A DNA stretch of 64,000 nt from Seriola aureovittata (taxonomy: Eukaryota; Chordata; Actinopteri; Carangiformes; Carangidae), in contig NC_079366.1 in NCBI RefSeq assembly GCF_021018895.1, positions 26,774,770-26,838,769 on the forward strand, in the 5' to 3' direction. The position numbers were made by a program, and so were the translations under genes. Shown here piece by piece: positions 1 to 13,539 of this stretch. The notes under the pieces were generated by a model, which was not told where the DNA came from, did no database searches, and saw only the letters and a program-made list of their open reading frames with translations. How positions within the stretch are numbered: position 1 is the stretch's first letter; every line of letters starts with the position of its first letter.

Positions 1-474
1 TTTTTTTTTTATTGTCAGCTTCTACACCTCTGCACTTCAGCTGGGTAACATGTTGTTACGGCAGCTGGAGATCCCCGTCTTGTACTGCAGGATGGTCTCC
101 TCACTCAATAAGCCACCAATACTTGACCCCTAAAATATGATAGGGGCTACCCTCCACAGAGATGAGCGGGCTGATGTGGAGGAGCACACTGGAGAGTTAC
201 AGTGAGTGATGGGCTTCAGAAGGGTCACGGCCGATCAGTTATGGAAAGACTTTTTCCTGCTTTTCCTCTTGACCTCTTGCTCGCCCTGCTATTCCCTGCA
301 GTGTGGGGGGGCAGCACAGTAAGTACTGTAAATACACATTTTATTTGTTATTTACTGTCATTTGTAACTTAACTAAAACTTTAATTTATTATTTTTACTT
401 AGTGTCTTTTTAGCCTCTATATTCCTGTCATTATCTTCATGGTGTATTACTGTTTAAGAGGAAAGCACAACAGC

Positions 475-597
475 TGGCCTCCACGTTCCCCTGATCTCCA
501 TACGATCAAGCATCTGTGGGATTAGCTGGACCGACACGTCCCGTCAGCTGCAGCTCCACTTCACAACTTAAAGGACCTGATGTTTACACGGCATCAC
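475..597 (+). pseudogene. Tc1/mariner-like transposase C-terminal relic
   Basis: Plus-strand reading WPPRSPDLHTIKHLWD, stop, then LDRHVPSAAAPLHNLKDLMF resembles the WPPQSPDLNPIEHLWDxLDRRVR block of fish Tc1-type transposases, including the D and E/K spacing of the third catalytic acidic region (E replaced by K here). The in-frame TAG and the absence of the upstream catalytic region mark it as a dead fragment. Ends are approximate. Confidence 0.65.
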
Positions 598-960
598 TTT
601 TGCTGTGCTTCAGCCTGGCGTCCTCACTACTTGTTGTGTTCGCTAGCAGCTGTTGTGCAGTTAAACTCAGACACACCTGCCTGAGTTGTTCCTCGCTCGT
701 AGTAAGTTCTGCAACTAACCACCTGCAGAGTAGACAATCTGCTTCCTGTTTACGACCGCACATGCACGCCCAGTGCACATTAATGGTCACGTGATGCATA
801 TTTTCAGGTGTGTTAGTATGGACACAGATCATTTCTGATAGGGAACAAAAATGTTTGTCCGGACAGAGATAGTTTTTGTTATAAAACGCCATTTTTAAAA
901 ATGAAAACATTAGGATTAGCAGGTCAAAGCTGTTTCGGTGGCTTTGAAGGACAAACAGCA
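540..960 (+). repeat. Dispersed repeat family C, copy 1
   Basis: Shares an exact 18-mer, CTGCAGAGTAGACAATCT (723-740), and an exact 16-mer, ATTTTCAGGTGTGTTA (800-815), in the same order and at similar spacing with the copy near 56.5 kb. Between them both copies have a matching cytosine-rich, CACGTG-containing segment. Probably a non-autonomous DNA transposon of fish; boundaries are not defined and the left part abuts the transposase relic. Confidence 0.55.
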
Positions 961-1877
961 TATTTGTACTTATTTATGACTTACTTTTACCAACATTGAA
1001 TTTTTATTTTTGTTTGTATTCTGTATTAAAAGTTCTGCACGAAAGACTCTATCTATAAAATACACACAGTCACGTAAAGTCTCCTCCACCACAATACACA
1101 CAGATATACACATTCACACAGAGCGAGGGTCTCCTTCCTTATCTGTATCTAAATATAGTCTCCGTGGTGATTGGATAGATTTTTCCTGTTGTGTTTTGAA
1201 CTGGTTTATTTACTTGATCTTATTCTATTTATTTATTTATTTTTGTTTTCCAGCGGGGGTGAGTTCCCACGATCTGGCTGGGATGGAGCCAGAAAGACGG
1301 AGATGCACGCCTGTCAGAGAGGAGGAGAGGAGAGGACGAGTGTCACTAATAGTCGTCTCTCTTCACCCCTAGCCCCCTCCCTCACTCACACACACAGACA
1401 CACACACACACTTAACTGCACACACTCAAACACACACACACAAGCACTTGTAAATCCCCCTGACACTGACAGTAAGCCAGTGGCTTCACACATTCATCTC
1501 TGAGCCAAGATCCAACTGGCTCCAACTCATCACCCCTTCACCCCGTCCTCATTATGACAACATCTCAACTCCAATAAAAGAAACGTGACACTGGTATATA
1601 TTATAGGATGTCATAAAACACGTGACATAATACATGACATAATTACTCCAGTGGAGCTTCACAGAGGGAGAACAGTGATGATACAACAGTTTAAGATACG
1701 ACACAAACAGTTTCAATAAAACGTCATTCCTGTTTGCAGAGCAGGAAGCAGATAGGATGCTTCACCTTTAACAATTACCATGCATACAATAGCAACAAAT
1801 TTGATTTTAAATTAAACTACTGGGGGCAGTCAGGCGAAGTTCAGGGTTTGCCTTTGGGCTGGTGAGAGCAAAACTCT

Positions 1878-1940
1878 GTTAGAGAGAAAGTGAAATGTGC
1901 ATGACATGAGATGTCATGCACATTTCACTTTAATCTTAAC
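1878..1940. repeat. Perfect inverted repeat (21-bp arms, 3-nt spacer)
   Basis: The arm at 1887-1907 is the exact reverse complement of 1911-1931, separated by GAG. Flanks GTTA (1878-1881) and TAAC (1937-1940) extend the symmetry with mismatches between. The sequence includes GTGCATGACAT and its complement. This could form a hairpin or cruciform. It may be a relic of a palindromic MITE; its loop is too short for a standard microRNA precursor unless the stem opens. Confidence 0.85.
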
Positions 1941-3299
1941 ACGAAAGTGATTTTAAACAAGGAACAGAAACATCCTCTGAAGAAAACTGTGTGGTTGCAA
2001 CCATTAAACTGTACGCTGGACCATGTGTTAAAGTCACGATGCTTAAATAAGCTGCAGGTAATTGAAGCCAGTTTCAGACATGGAAGTTGTTCATTTCATT
2101 TTATTAAACATTGCTGGCCTCATCTATCTGTTAAGGTGATGTTTGATTATTTAGTGCCACCTACATATCCAGACATGAGAGCACGTTTACCCATCACCTG
2201 GTGCAGGTAAGTAAAGCAGTTATGAGAAAGCATGCTGAGATTTTTAAAACTTATTTTGCAGAACGTAATGAATGACCACGGAGAGCTCGAAGAATGCCTA
2301 CCACCTCTTCCAATATATAATCTATTCAGCATTTGACATCATTATATAACATTTTCAAGTCTGACATCACAAGCACGGAGATATTAGAGCGGGACCTGAA
2401 GTCGACCTGCTGCCTGGTTTCACTCAAATGTGTCAAAGTTCTTGCTCATTTATTTTTTAATTACAAATACAGTAACGTTGGTGCCAAATGATCTTCAAGT
2501 CAAGCCAGAGCTTATTTGCCTTACAGAGGACCTCTGGGTGGCTTTCAGCTTCCTATTGTTGTGCTAGAGTCCACAGAGGAAACACTTGGATATTTACTGA
2601 GGCAGACAGGTTAAGTGCTTCTCGTGGCCAGTAGCTAAAGTGGGACTGACTAAGCGGCCTGGAAGGCAAACCACTGGAAACTGACTAAATTTCCCCACAT
2701 GTTGCCTTTGGAAGAAGAAGACCTGTGGGCTGAGGCCGAGGTGCATGAAGGAAGTAGATTTACTGACTCAGAGTTAAGTTACGTTGGAGTTCAGATCGAA
2801 CGGCTGATCCCACAGGAGCCAGTGAGATTCACTTTGTTCGTGCCAAGAGGACGAGTTGACGTTTACTTTTTTTTTCAAACAATGAATTGAAATATTTCAG
2901 ACACATGTTGGACAGGGACACATGGTAAGACATTTCAAGACTGTACTATGCAAGGCTGAAATTTTAAATATAACTGTTTGCATTAAGGGGAGAAAAAAAA
3001 AGTAGTGACCGACATGTGATGTATTGCAACCACATCATTTCGGTCACATCATCAGTTTTGAATCAATCCTGCCTTCGGTCAGGTCGGACTGATACAGCTA
3101 TTAGTGTTGTTTATAGCCCCAACCCACCGACAATGAATGAGCTATGAGGAGAAAAATCACGAAGACAGAGAGAGGAAAAATTGGGTGGAGGGGATTGTGT
3201 AGGTGGAAGGATACGTCCAAATACAGAGGGGAGATTATCATAAACCAGAACAGCGACTGGAACGAAGGACGATGAGGGAAAGTCCCAAAAGGTGGAGAT

Positions 3300-3407
<108 letters not shown>

Positions 3408-3500
3408 GCATGAGGCAGGAAGGAGTGAGTCAAGGCCTCGTCTTGTTATTGTTGGAAAAGGAGAAGGGGAGAGATTGGAAGTAAAGTGTGTTTTTCAGAC

Positions 3501-3517
3501 TGTGTGTGTGTGTGTGT

Positions 3518-3581
<64 letters not shown>
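3501..3581. repeat. (TG)n microsatellite, about 40 units
   Basis: TG array with one TA interruption, 95 bp downstream of the (AG)n array. Confidence 0.97.
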
Positions 3582-3582
<1 letters not shown>

Positions 3583-6500
3583 CATACATATGATATATCT
3601 GTATGCATGTCTCTCCGACTGCCCACTTACCCGATACTATCTACTTTTGTTGTAAATCCCAGACATCTGGTGGAAGTGGAACGAACTGTCGACCGAAAAC
3701 TACATATTAGAAATATGTCACAAAACCCAAGAAGAAAAAGACAATAAACAGAATCGTCCCTTTTAAGCACCAATAGTTTTCCATTTTGGGAAATACCCTT
3801 ATAATCTTTCTTGCAGAGAGTTGGAGGAGAAGACTGACACCACTCTTGTGTCTTCACGTTAAATAATAAGATGGTGAGTGACAAGAATGAGCGAGATTAA
3901 GAATGAGTTTATTGGAGGAACGGCTCAGATTGGACGGTTCGGAGACAAAGCAAGAGGTGAGATTGTAACAGGTGTTGCATCACCTGATTCATGCCTGAAT
4001 AATCAACAATCTGACTTTCCTCCATGGCTGCTGTCAAAATATCAGTAGATGTAGTGAGCTTGTTTTAATTCTATTAGGCTTCCTGTCATCCTGAGCCAGT
4101 GTTGTGATATAAAACACTCTGTGGATCCATATTCTTCTTTTTCCTGCTTGTATAAGTTTTTTTCGGAGGCTGTGGCAGTAAAAGTAGAATTTCAACATGT
4201 TGCAGGTTCAAAGCTGAATTGCAATAAAAACGATGCCGCCTTTCTCTTTTTGTTCTTGTTTCAATAAAACTATTGGTATTGTGAACAAAACCAGTTATAG
4301 GCTACATACTTCTGTTCAGCATGAACACCCAGGTTGTTAGCAGTTGTTCGAGCTGGATGGCGTGAGCATATTGGCCCTGCAGAACAGATGATTCAAATGT
4401 TTAGTGCGAGTTAATGCAACCTATAAGATCAATGAACTGTGTATTTAAACTAAGTAAATTCAAGGTAAAGAAACATTGCTGGGAAGTCTGCGGCCTACCA
4501 GCTGTTGCAGTGAATAATAAACCAATACAGACTTTGTGGGAAATCTGCTTCAGTGTTTTTCAGCTCAGAGATGTGCTGCTTCATGAATCAACAGAGGTGT
4601 TTATATCCTTCAAGTGCCTCATTGGTTTGTTCCATTTCCAAACCAGTTTTTCTCTTATTAAAAGCTGATTTCAGCTGTTCTGGCTTTGAGAAACAAACAC
4701 ATGGGGCAATACAAAGGGAGGTGGCCAGTAACAAAAAAAGATGTATTTCTAGCAGGAAGCTGCAGGATTTTGTGGAAAATGTGGACTTCATTTTTGCAAA
4801 AAATATTTAAAAAAATACACATTGCACTGGTACATCTTTATCACTCTATTTCACGGTTGTCAGATCGAAGTAAGCAAGGCTCAACATTTAACTTTCATTT
4901 GCATCCATCAGGACAGATATCCAGAGTAACACTTACTACATCACTGCACTGAACCACTCGCATTGAAAACATGCTCCAGTTGCTGGCTTGTAATTAATGA
5001 ACTGTCTCAGATAAAGACCAGTGGTTTTGAGAGCATTAAAATTCTACATCTCTAATGAGGCTTTTAAACAGAAAGTACAGTGGGAGCTCCGGCTAGACTT
5101 GTGGGATCCGAGAGAGGGATCAAGCGAGAGAACAACAGTGAGTAATCAAATGAGCTGAGGTGACATCCCAGCCTGAATTTCTTCCTAAGCTGCTAAAAAT
5201 ACCTGTTCGTATGAGAGCGGGCGGTCCCGTGGAGGCGGGTGGTCTGTGCTGCTGATATGGCGGCCGTGCCAAAGCTGCTTTCTCACCGGTGTTGTCTTTC
5301 AACAGCTGGCACAGAGCCCCCCCCCTCCCCCCGGACCACCGGCCTCATACTGCTGAATCACCTCTCCTTTCCACACTGACCTGAGGTTTAGCATCTCCCT
5401 GAAGGTTCATCATGTAAGGATTTGTGCACAGTGGCAAAGACGTTAACTGGTGAACACAACACATCTCTAATGCCTTTAATGTGTCGACTGTTTATATTGC
5501 ATACTATTGGGATTGGTTAAAGTAATAAACTCATTAGACTTCAGCAACAGACTGTGTTTAGGAAACTGGCCAACTGGTCATCTCACATTAATTAGAGGTT
5601 ATATACACAGTTATAGATCCACGAATCTTTGGTTCACAAATCAGCAACTGACGAGTATTTGACCTCAGCTATTTCCACAGGGTAATATGAATCTCTGGAC
5701 ATCGGGGCTATATTTACAAATTAAAGGAAAAATGCAACTAAAAATACTAAAACTGAGGAGTACTGACACAAATGACCAACACCTAAAGCCGAAGACACTT
5801 GAGGGGACATGTCTTCACTCATCTGGCACTTGATAACCTTCGCCATCTCCTTGAAAACGAAATCAGATCAGTAGACTACAGGAGCACAGAGACGTAGACT
5901 GATGGCTTACTTATTTAAAAATATTTAATGTTAGCATGCTAGCATCAAAAACACACTGTGTCAAACAGAAACACATGCTGCCTTCACTGCAGCAGGATCA
6001 GACCGAGGACATTAAGAATTAAAGGAGCCGAGGCAACAGGAAGCATCAACTTTCATCAGGATCGATAACGATGGGAAAGAAATAGCCGCTTTTATCCATT
6101 TAGAATTCAATCTACAACAAAGTGAAAGGGTGTGGCGAGTGTTAAGACTCGAGGGTTGGGGGTTATTGATAATAGACCATGGAAATGTCATATGTATTGT
6201 AGGATAGTTTGTGTCACTGTGCTGCTGTGTAAATTTGTATGTTGGGTAGTGATAATGCCACATTACACACAACGCCTCATACTTTCCCCTTGACTTTCCC
6301 TTGGCATAATTTTATAATCACTTCAACAATATTTCTCAAGCAACAACAGAAAAAAACTAGAGAGTGGGAAACTTCTTTTTTTTTTTTATGAGAGAAAAAC
6401 ACATAAAAGAAGGAAGAGAGATAGAAAAAGGAAAGAGGTCTGAAGAGAGGGGGAGGCTAATTAGGTGCTGAAGTGAGAGAAAGGGCGGTTTCATGTTTGA

Positions 6501-7129
6501 AACCGCCATACGTGACCTCAACCAGATCAAAATGGGCATTAAAATCCATTAAAGTCATTAGAGGTCTTTCAGCTCTCTGTAAAGGAGACCGCTGACCACC
6601 ACTGGGGATGTAAACAGCACCACTGGCATACTGTTCATTATGCAACTGGCATACAAACAAGAGTCGCTGATGTGTTGACATTGTTTTGGTGAAACCACTA
6701 ACTGAAGCATGCTAGCTTGATCCATTTAGCCTTAATTCATCAAGGAGATAGTTTTTCACTGAGAAAGCAGAAACTTTTCCCAGAACACTTCATATGTCAG
6801 CCGTACAGTAACGCACATTTGGCTCCAGAAACTGTTCCACTGTCAGCCACTGAGCGGGAGGACTCATTTATCTCACACTTATCATCACCGAAGCAACCGT
6901 CTCTCAAAGTCACACCGTTGGCAAAACCATCAACAAGTCACTGGAGCTCCATTAAATTTCCTGTAGTGAGCAACCTGGGAAACCCCTGACGACGTGTCAG
7001 CAGTCATCGAGCCTCTTGCAGCTCAGGCAGCTCGTGTCATCAGTCATCAGCACCTAATCACAGTTTCCCCACTCAGTGGATTTCATATGTAAAAGGAGTT
7101 TCTTTAACTCATCTTTGTGCTCAGTGCAC

Positions 7130-7470
7130 TGATAACACACAATACTCCTGATGCGTCCTCCAACTCGAAAGGGCCATACTGCATAGGTAACTTGTCCCTG
7201 CCCCGGGATACGACCCACAGGAGCATAGCAGCAGCAGGCATGGTGGACAGTCGTCATCATGGTAACACTAATAAACACACGGTTAAGGTTGCGGAACGGT
7301 CACGGACAAAAGAAACAACGCTGACTATCAGTTTCACATGGGAAACAAACAGTGGTGTCCTGTGTGAAAGGCCTGTGTTTTGTTGACCCATCCATCCATC
7401 CACCCCCTCACCCCCCAACCTCCTGCTAATGCGGATTGTGTCGCTCATTATACTACGTCACCCAGCATCC
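7130..7470 (+). repeat. Dispersed repeat family D, copy 1
   Basis: Shares the exact 19-mer TTTCACATGGGAAACAAAC (7332-7350) and the following CCTGTGTTTTGTTGA...CATCCATCC with the copy near 58.7 kb; upstream both contain a GGTTGCG/AAGGT-CACGG(A/G) segment and downstream both contain TACGTCACC-like sequence. Same orientation. Boundaries are approximate; no coding capacity. Confidence 0.55.
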
Positions 7471-8442
7471 TCTTTTTATCCTGTTGTAATTACTACGGCC
7501 TAATAATAAAATTAAAGATGACCTATAGGTCAGTCTCTGTAATTCAGAGCTTTCCAGTTCTTCAGAACTTGCAGTGTATTTGATAGATACTCCCAGAACA
7601 GTCACATTCTTGTATTGATAATGGATAATTCTGCATGTAATGGCAAAGTAACGCAAACCGAGGGTTGTAATGACGTGCTAATCACTGCATAAAGACTTAA
7701 GAGCAGGAAGAAAGTGTCACACATTCGTGCTTCCAGTGTATTTTTCTTTTATTCAGCCCCCTCAGGCCTCTTTAAGATTTTAAAGAGATTTTAAAGAGGG
7801 CCTGAGAGCCAACACATCATCCATTTGAATAAAAGAAAAATAGGCTACGTATGGAGCCAGTGTACGTCGCCTTCCTCTTGCTCATACACACATACGTCCA
7901 CAGCCAAAGTGCGATGTCAGTGCAGTAAGCAGAGCGCCCATGATGTAGCGATTTGCATCCTGTCACAGACCAACAATTATGATGTATGTGTTTTAACCAT
8001 CACAACCAACCTTTACTAAACTTAACAACCATCCATCTGCCATAAACACAACCTTCCCCTACATAAACCATACATTAACAATCCTGAAGCCACCTTGATG
8101 TTTATGTAAACTGCACCGGCAAACTAACACTCTGGACCAGTGGTCACTTTTAGTAACCAGGTAACATTTATTTCAAGCTCTTATTTCTTCTTATTATTAC
8201 TTTTTAATGCACACAAACCTTTTTAACACAGCCCCCCTGCCAAATATTGAGATCCATACAGCGTAAGGTACGAGTCAATATTGGAAAACTGACATGCCAT
8301 TTCAGCAACATTTAAAGTGCTGTATATGTCATAAATTTAATGTGCAACTACATTGTGCAGTGCTTTAATCAGCAGCGCCAGTAGTGCAACTTTCACACAC
8401 ACATGCGTCGAGACCTTGTAAACCAAATAAAGAGTCTGTGTT

Positions 8443-8496
8443 TTATATATATATATATCTATATCTAGATATATATATATAGATATATATATATAT
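8443..8496. repeat. Palindromic AT-rich tract
   Basis: TA repeats interrupted by CTATATCTAGATAT-type cores; 8461-8472 (ATATCTAGATAT) is a perfect palindrome and the whole tract can fold on itself. Confidence 0.8.
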
Positions 8497-9189
8497 CCCA
8501 AAAAGCACAGCGCATTAACCAACCTGCTCCAATCAAGGATCGTCGCAAGTAGTGTATAGACGCACACACATTATACAGACAAACACACAGCAGACTGGGC
8601 TATCACAAGTTTGAGTCTGGAAGAAATCCACTGAGGAAAGACGAGCCCAGCAGCTGCAGGTCGACCAGTCGGAGAGCTGAGCTGCTTTAGACGATGACAT
8701 GAACTAAACTCTTTTCCAGTCCTCTGAACCTAAACTACTATTACAGATCAAGCTGGATTTTTCAGATGAATTATGATTGAAAGTCATTTGGGCGGAGAGT
8801 TAAGGTGAAAAACATTGTGTTGTATGTTTTCCCAGTTTGAAACGTTAACGTAACACCTCACTTTGTCATATTTGAACTAGAATTTATTTTTCAAAAGGCT
8901 TTCATTCGCTAGTTAATCATGGAAGACCCATGTAATGCATTTAAAATCCATTTCAAAGTCTGACAGCAGTGCCTCCATGCCCTTCTCATGAACTGGCCAC
9001 TTTAATACTTTGTGTGTATGGATATGGACATGACTTAATGTATAAACACACACACTCGGTGACCACATGTTTAAAGTAGACACACACAATAAACCAACGC
9101 CCGTCAGATGATAGATGATGAGTCTTTGTGGAGAGGAAATGAGCTGGATCAGGCGTAGCAACGGGCCTGTTACCACGTGAACACCAAAG

Positions 9190-9275
9190 GTAAACATCAT
9201 ACTCACACACTCTCTCTCTCACAAACACACACACACAAGCACAGACACACGCACACACACACACACACACACACA
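9190..9275. repeat. Compound CT/(CA)n microsatellite
   Basis: Imperfect CA/CT repeats leading into an uninterrupted AC run at about 9251-9275. Confidence 0.9.
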
Positions 9276-9687
9276 GAGTCTGTAATCAAAATCTGATGCC
9301 AGAGGTTTTCACGTGGGTCACTGACACACTCCTCTCATTATCCTTTACTGAACCATGATATGCATATTTTTACGTGGTGTATCCTCTCATACGCTGCATG
9401 TTATACTTTCTGCATCTGTCAGGAGCCATGTGAGAGTGATTGAACTTGGCAGGAAAGGTTAGCATGAGGAAAAGGTGCTGAGGGAGTGAAAGTCGAAGAA
9501 GGTTTTACCAAAGAAGGGAAGAAAGATGGGCAGAGTGCAAGAAAGAATGAGATGAACAGCGGTGAAGGGCAACGGTCACATCTGGCCAGAGTTAGTGTGT
9601 GTTAGTGTGAGTGGAATGGATCGACCAATAGGGGGTCTCACACACACACTTTAACTAAAGTTATTGCATAAATGTTCTCAGAAATAT

Positions 9688-9688
<1 letters not shown>

Positions 9689-9768
<80 letters not shown>
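9689..9768. repeat. (CA)n microsatellite, 40 units
   Basis: Uninterrupted CA array of 80 bp. Confidence 0.97.
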
Positions 9769-9770
<2 letters not shown>

Positions 9771-10729
9771 CCTGTCATCTTCTATATATCTCAACATATG
9801 TTCATCATTCAATCAGAGCTCCATCACAATAAATAAAGCATGGCGTCACTGTAATACATTAAGCTTTAAGTCCAGTACCGGTTCCCTGGGGATTGTTCGG
9901 TTCAGCAGGAGTTCAGAGAGAGATCGGGGTAAAGCCGTGGTGTGTATTCCAGGAAACATTAAAACCGACCACCGAATTAGTTGCCACTTGTGAGAAGTGC
10001 CAGGATAAAAACAAAGGGATTTTTCTTCGTGGCACACGAGCGGGTTCCATGATTGTTATTTGATTTTTACGATGTTGGATTCCATTGGTGTGTGAAGGCC
10101 TGAAGCCGCATGAAAGGAAGAGGTTTTAAAGAAAATGTATTTACACGGCATACAGTTAACTTTCCCACTTTTAGCGCAGGAGAGGTCATCTTATTCCACA
10201 TCATTATATTAGTATATTCTTTATCGTCTTGTCGCAGCTCTGACTTAAAGCTTTATCTTGTTGACAGTGGAATATACAAATCCAAGACCTCCTGTTTTTA
10301 TTTCTGCAAAATATTCATATTTGATTTCTTTGGAAGCGCCAAGATTAAATTTAAGATAAAATTGTGTGCATGTTTTGAGTTTGTAGTGTCCCACCAGTAG
10401 CGCCAGTGAGGTTTGAGAGATTTAAGATACACTCCCTGGTTTCATTTAAGAACCCCCAAATCCCCAGATTTCCTCCCAGATGCTGTTACTGTTTTGAAAC
10501 TCTATACAGTTCACAGTTCAGTCTCAAAACATCAACAGTGAGTTCAACCAGAATGTGTGGATTTGAAGGTGCTGTTATTTGGGAGCATAACATGAAAAAT
10601 CTTCAACTTTCTAACTACTAAAATAAAGAAATAAATAAAAAGTACACGATACTTTCTTAAAGCAGTGATCGGACTTTTCTTATAGTTGCTTATTAATATA
10701 AAAAGAAATTGCCACTTGAATGCCACACA

Positions 10730-10980
10730 TGAATTTCAATGCAATCCATCCAAGAGTTATCAAGACACTCCACTCAAAACCACAAATGTCAGCCTCAAGA
10801 TGGCGCTAGGGGAAATGTCAAGGAATCACCAAAGTTAGCAGGATTCGTCCTCTGGGGAACATGAATGGCTGCACCAAATTTCATGGCAATCCATCAAACA
10901 GTTGTCAAGATTTCACTCTGGACCAAGGTGGTGGACTGTCAAAACAGCACTGGCATCCCTAAACCCATGCCACTAAACAT
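10730..10980 (+). repeat. Dispersed repeat family B, copy 1
   Basis: Contains GCAATCCATCC, CACTCAAAACCACAAATGTC, ATGGCGCTAG, CCTCTGGGGAACATGAATG and TCACTCTGGACCAAGGTGG, in an order also found near 52.2-52.5 and 53.8-54.2 kb. The phrase around CAATCCATC occurs twice about 140 bp apart, so the element has an internal repeat. From memory this is a very common percomorph interspersed repeat. Confidence 0.65.
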
Positions 10981-12628
10981 CTAAACGATATAAAACTTTG
11001 ATTATTCATTATTGCCTGTATGGGATACTGTCTAGAGAATAAGGTTACAACATGAGAAAACGTGTTTTCAATTTTATAAACTCGATCCCATGTATGACAG
11101 AACAAACATATGTACACTGAACTGAACATTTCCCAGTGTAAACACAAAACGTCCCACACAGCCCTGAAAACGTCTGGCTCATTTGGTCTCACAGTGATGT
11201 GGAGAGAGAAGTTTCTTTTCACAAGTTCCTCTTTCAGACTCAGACAATCCAACCTGCTAATGGACTGTCTCCCTGTTTCCATCCATGTGTGTCCGTCAAT
11301 CCATGTAGAGCTCTGCACACCACAGAGCAAACACCTGCAAATCCCCTGAAGGGAATCATAAAGCATCATCAGCAAACACAGACACCTAAGATAGACACTG
11401 TTAAAGCACCATCCTAAATCCCACCTGCGTGTGGTCTGGCATCAAATGAATCCCTGATTATGTGGGCAAAACAAACAGAACGATAGCTCGGTAAACTCAG
11501 GATGGATGTGTCGTAAAAGCTTTCAGTACACTGGGCTCTTGTAGAAAGCTGTGAGAACTGTTGTGTCCTGCTGTTTATAGCCGACTGGAAAGAGGAAGCT
11601 CTGATGTTCATCTCACAAACAGGAGGACAAGGTATACTGTTTACTTCGGTCACTATAGCAACAAACACTGCTGAGTTATCTCTGGACACTATTTCTGCAG
11701 ACTTCATGTTTCAGTAGAGGAGCCAGATCCCGCAATTACGCCGAAATTGGTCAAATTAAACACAGATGTTATTTCTTTAAAAAGAAAAAAAAAGAAAAAG
11801 AAAAAAGAATCAGAGTAAAAGGAAAAACAAAATGGTCCAGACTTGTTAAAAATCTATCTAACCAAGTCCTGTGAGACCCAGTTCACTCTAATCCATCTCT
11901 TGGTGCTGTCACAGCAGAGTTATGGGTACTTGTGTTTGAAGCGTTGCATTTTGCAAAAGCGGGGAGGTAAAAGTGTAAAAACAGGGGCTATTTTTGCAAA
12001 TCTGTAACAGACAACTGTTTCTCATTAAAGATGATGAAGTGGGTCATGTAAGTGCAATGATACATGAGGAAGCAGGAGATTTGGAGTTGCAAAATACACT
12101 AGAGTCAGCGATAACCATGGTAGAAAAAAAATCTAAGGAAAAAAAAAAAATTTAATATAAGCCAAATCTCTTGATGTTTTTTTTAAAAGTGGAAAGGTAC
12201 TGCATGTCCAAGAGATCTGTTATGACTTCAGAGAGACAAGAGACCAACCAAATCTCACATTCACATCTCTTGATTGCAGCAACAAACCTTTATCCAAGTT
12301 GATTTAAGGCAGGACTTGGCAGCAGTTCCCCGAGTCTGAGCTGGGACCGAACCAAATGTAAATGTTGCTCGGGCCTCAGCACAGCTTTTCATCAGGGCGC
12401 AGAGTTTGAGCGTGCAGACGTAGCTTGAGGAGTTGATTTGGGGTGAAATGTCTTTTTCTGTCTTTCTGTCTCTCTTGCTTTCTATGTGTCTTTTAACTTC
12501 CAGCTGTGCTTCTTGGGACTGTGGTGAGTAATTAACATGTAGCCCTTTGCACACTCCATTTGTCAAGCCAAAATCATCCACTGCTGGGAGTCGGTGGAAT
12601 GTGCACCGTATAAACAAATTACGAAGCG

Positions 12629-12630
12629 TG

Positions 12631-12666
<36 letters not shown>

Positions 12667-12694
12667 TGTGTTTGTGTGTGTGCGTTTGTGTGTT
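12629..12694. repeat. (GT)n microsatellite with TTTG interruptions
   Basis: GT array of about 66 bp with three TTTG/CGTT interruptions. Confidence 0.93.
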
Positions 12695-13076
12695 TCTCTC
12701 TCCTCCTTATGTGCAATCAAGATTTCTATCATATAAAGGCCCAGTGCAGCGATACGTTATGGTAATGACCTTCTTTCTAACAGCTGCAGTTACGACACAA
12801 GAGAAACATAAACCCCCTCTGTGTCCAGTATGCAGCACATTTTTCTGCTCTCTCTCTCATCCTCTGTTTTCCTTTCACTCTTTCTTACATTTCTACATCA
12901 ACACCTGTTATTTACTTTTGTGTGAGCCACATTTTACACTTATATTCATATAAAACAGGTACAAGCATTATAAGTGTGCCAACTTCAGTACACAGAGACG
13001 TTCATGATGGGCTGATAGTTTGCTATAAAAAATTTATTCCACAGCAAAAGGTCAGTAATGGGGTTGGCATTTTTTC

Positions 13077-13104
13077 AAAAAAAAAAAAAAAAAAAAAAAA
13101 AAAA
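13077..13104. repeat. Poly(A) tract, 28 nt
   Basis: Uninterrupted A run. It could be the tail of a retroposed sequence or a simple homopolymer; no target-site duplication was identified. Confidence 0.9.
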
Positions 13105-13539
13105 TGAGGGTCCAACAACCATCATGTAATTTCAAAGTAATTTGAATGCAACCCATGAAGCCCAGTCCTTAACAACATCATAGAACTGACAACATATTCG
13201 CTCGCGGCACCTCCACTGCCTTTCTCCCATGACAAGCGACAGTAACATTACTGTTATTATTACAGTTATTTTAGAGAAATAGCAAACAGCCTGTCTTTAG
13301 CAACATTTTTTTTTATCTATGCTGCAGAACCTAAAATGCTTCCACGCTGCCTCTCAGATGGTTTGTTGTAATGATATCCATGTAGCTTGGCTCTCTACAT
13401 TAACTTTTTCTTCCCGTTAGCAGACAGAACATGGACTATGGGCGTGTGTCGGATCAAATGGAATAAACAGTTTGGTAATTAAGCTTATTGCTTTCTTGAG
13501 AAGATGGATAAAACTCCAATGTCTATACTGTAAATATGA

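Larger units (their letters stand above)
10981..13500. other. Intergenic region, no supported gene
   Basis: Contains frames up to 151 codons that are low-complexity or interrupted by CA repeats. No splice-consistent exon and no RNA gene seen. A-rich stretches occur at 11780-11830 and 12125-12155. Confidence 0.55.

Noticed and set aside
280..330. Micro-exon-like CTGCAG/TGTGGGGGGGCAGCACA/GTAAGT
   Set aside because: Only 17 nt between sites, with no matching exons around it.
1888..1931. MicroRNA precursor at the perfect hairpin
   Set aside because: A three-base spacer and fully paired arms are unlike microRNA hairpins; kept only as an inverted repeat.
2150..2330. Donor-like CAGGTAAGT (2206) and acceptor-like TTTTGCAG (2262)
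   Set aside because: Intervening 57 nt is shorter than typical vertebrate introns and flanking frames show no coding character.
10959..11375. 138-codon minus-strand frame
   Set aside because: Partly overlaps dispersed family B and has no recognisable domain.
12261..12716. 151-codon minus-strand frame
   Set aside because: Begins in a CA repeat and shows no domain or conserved pattern; composition is like neighbouring non-coding DNA.
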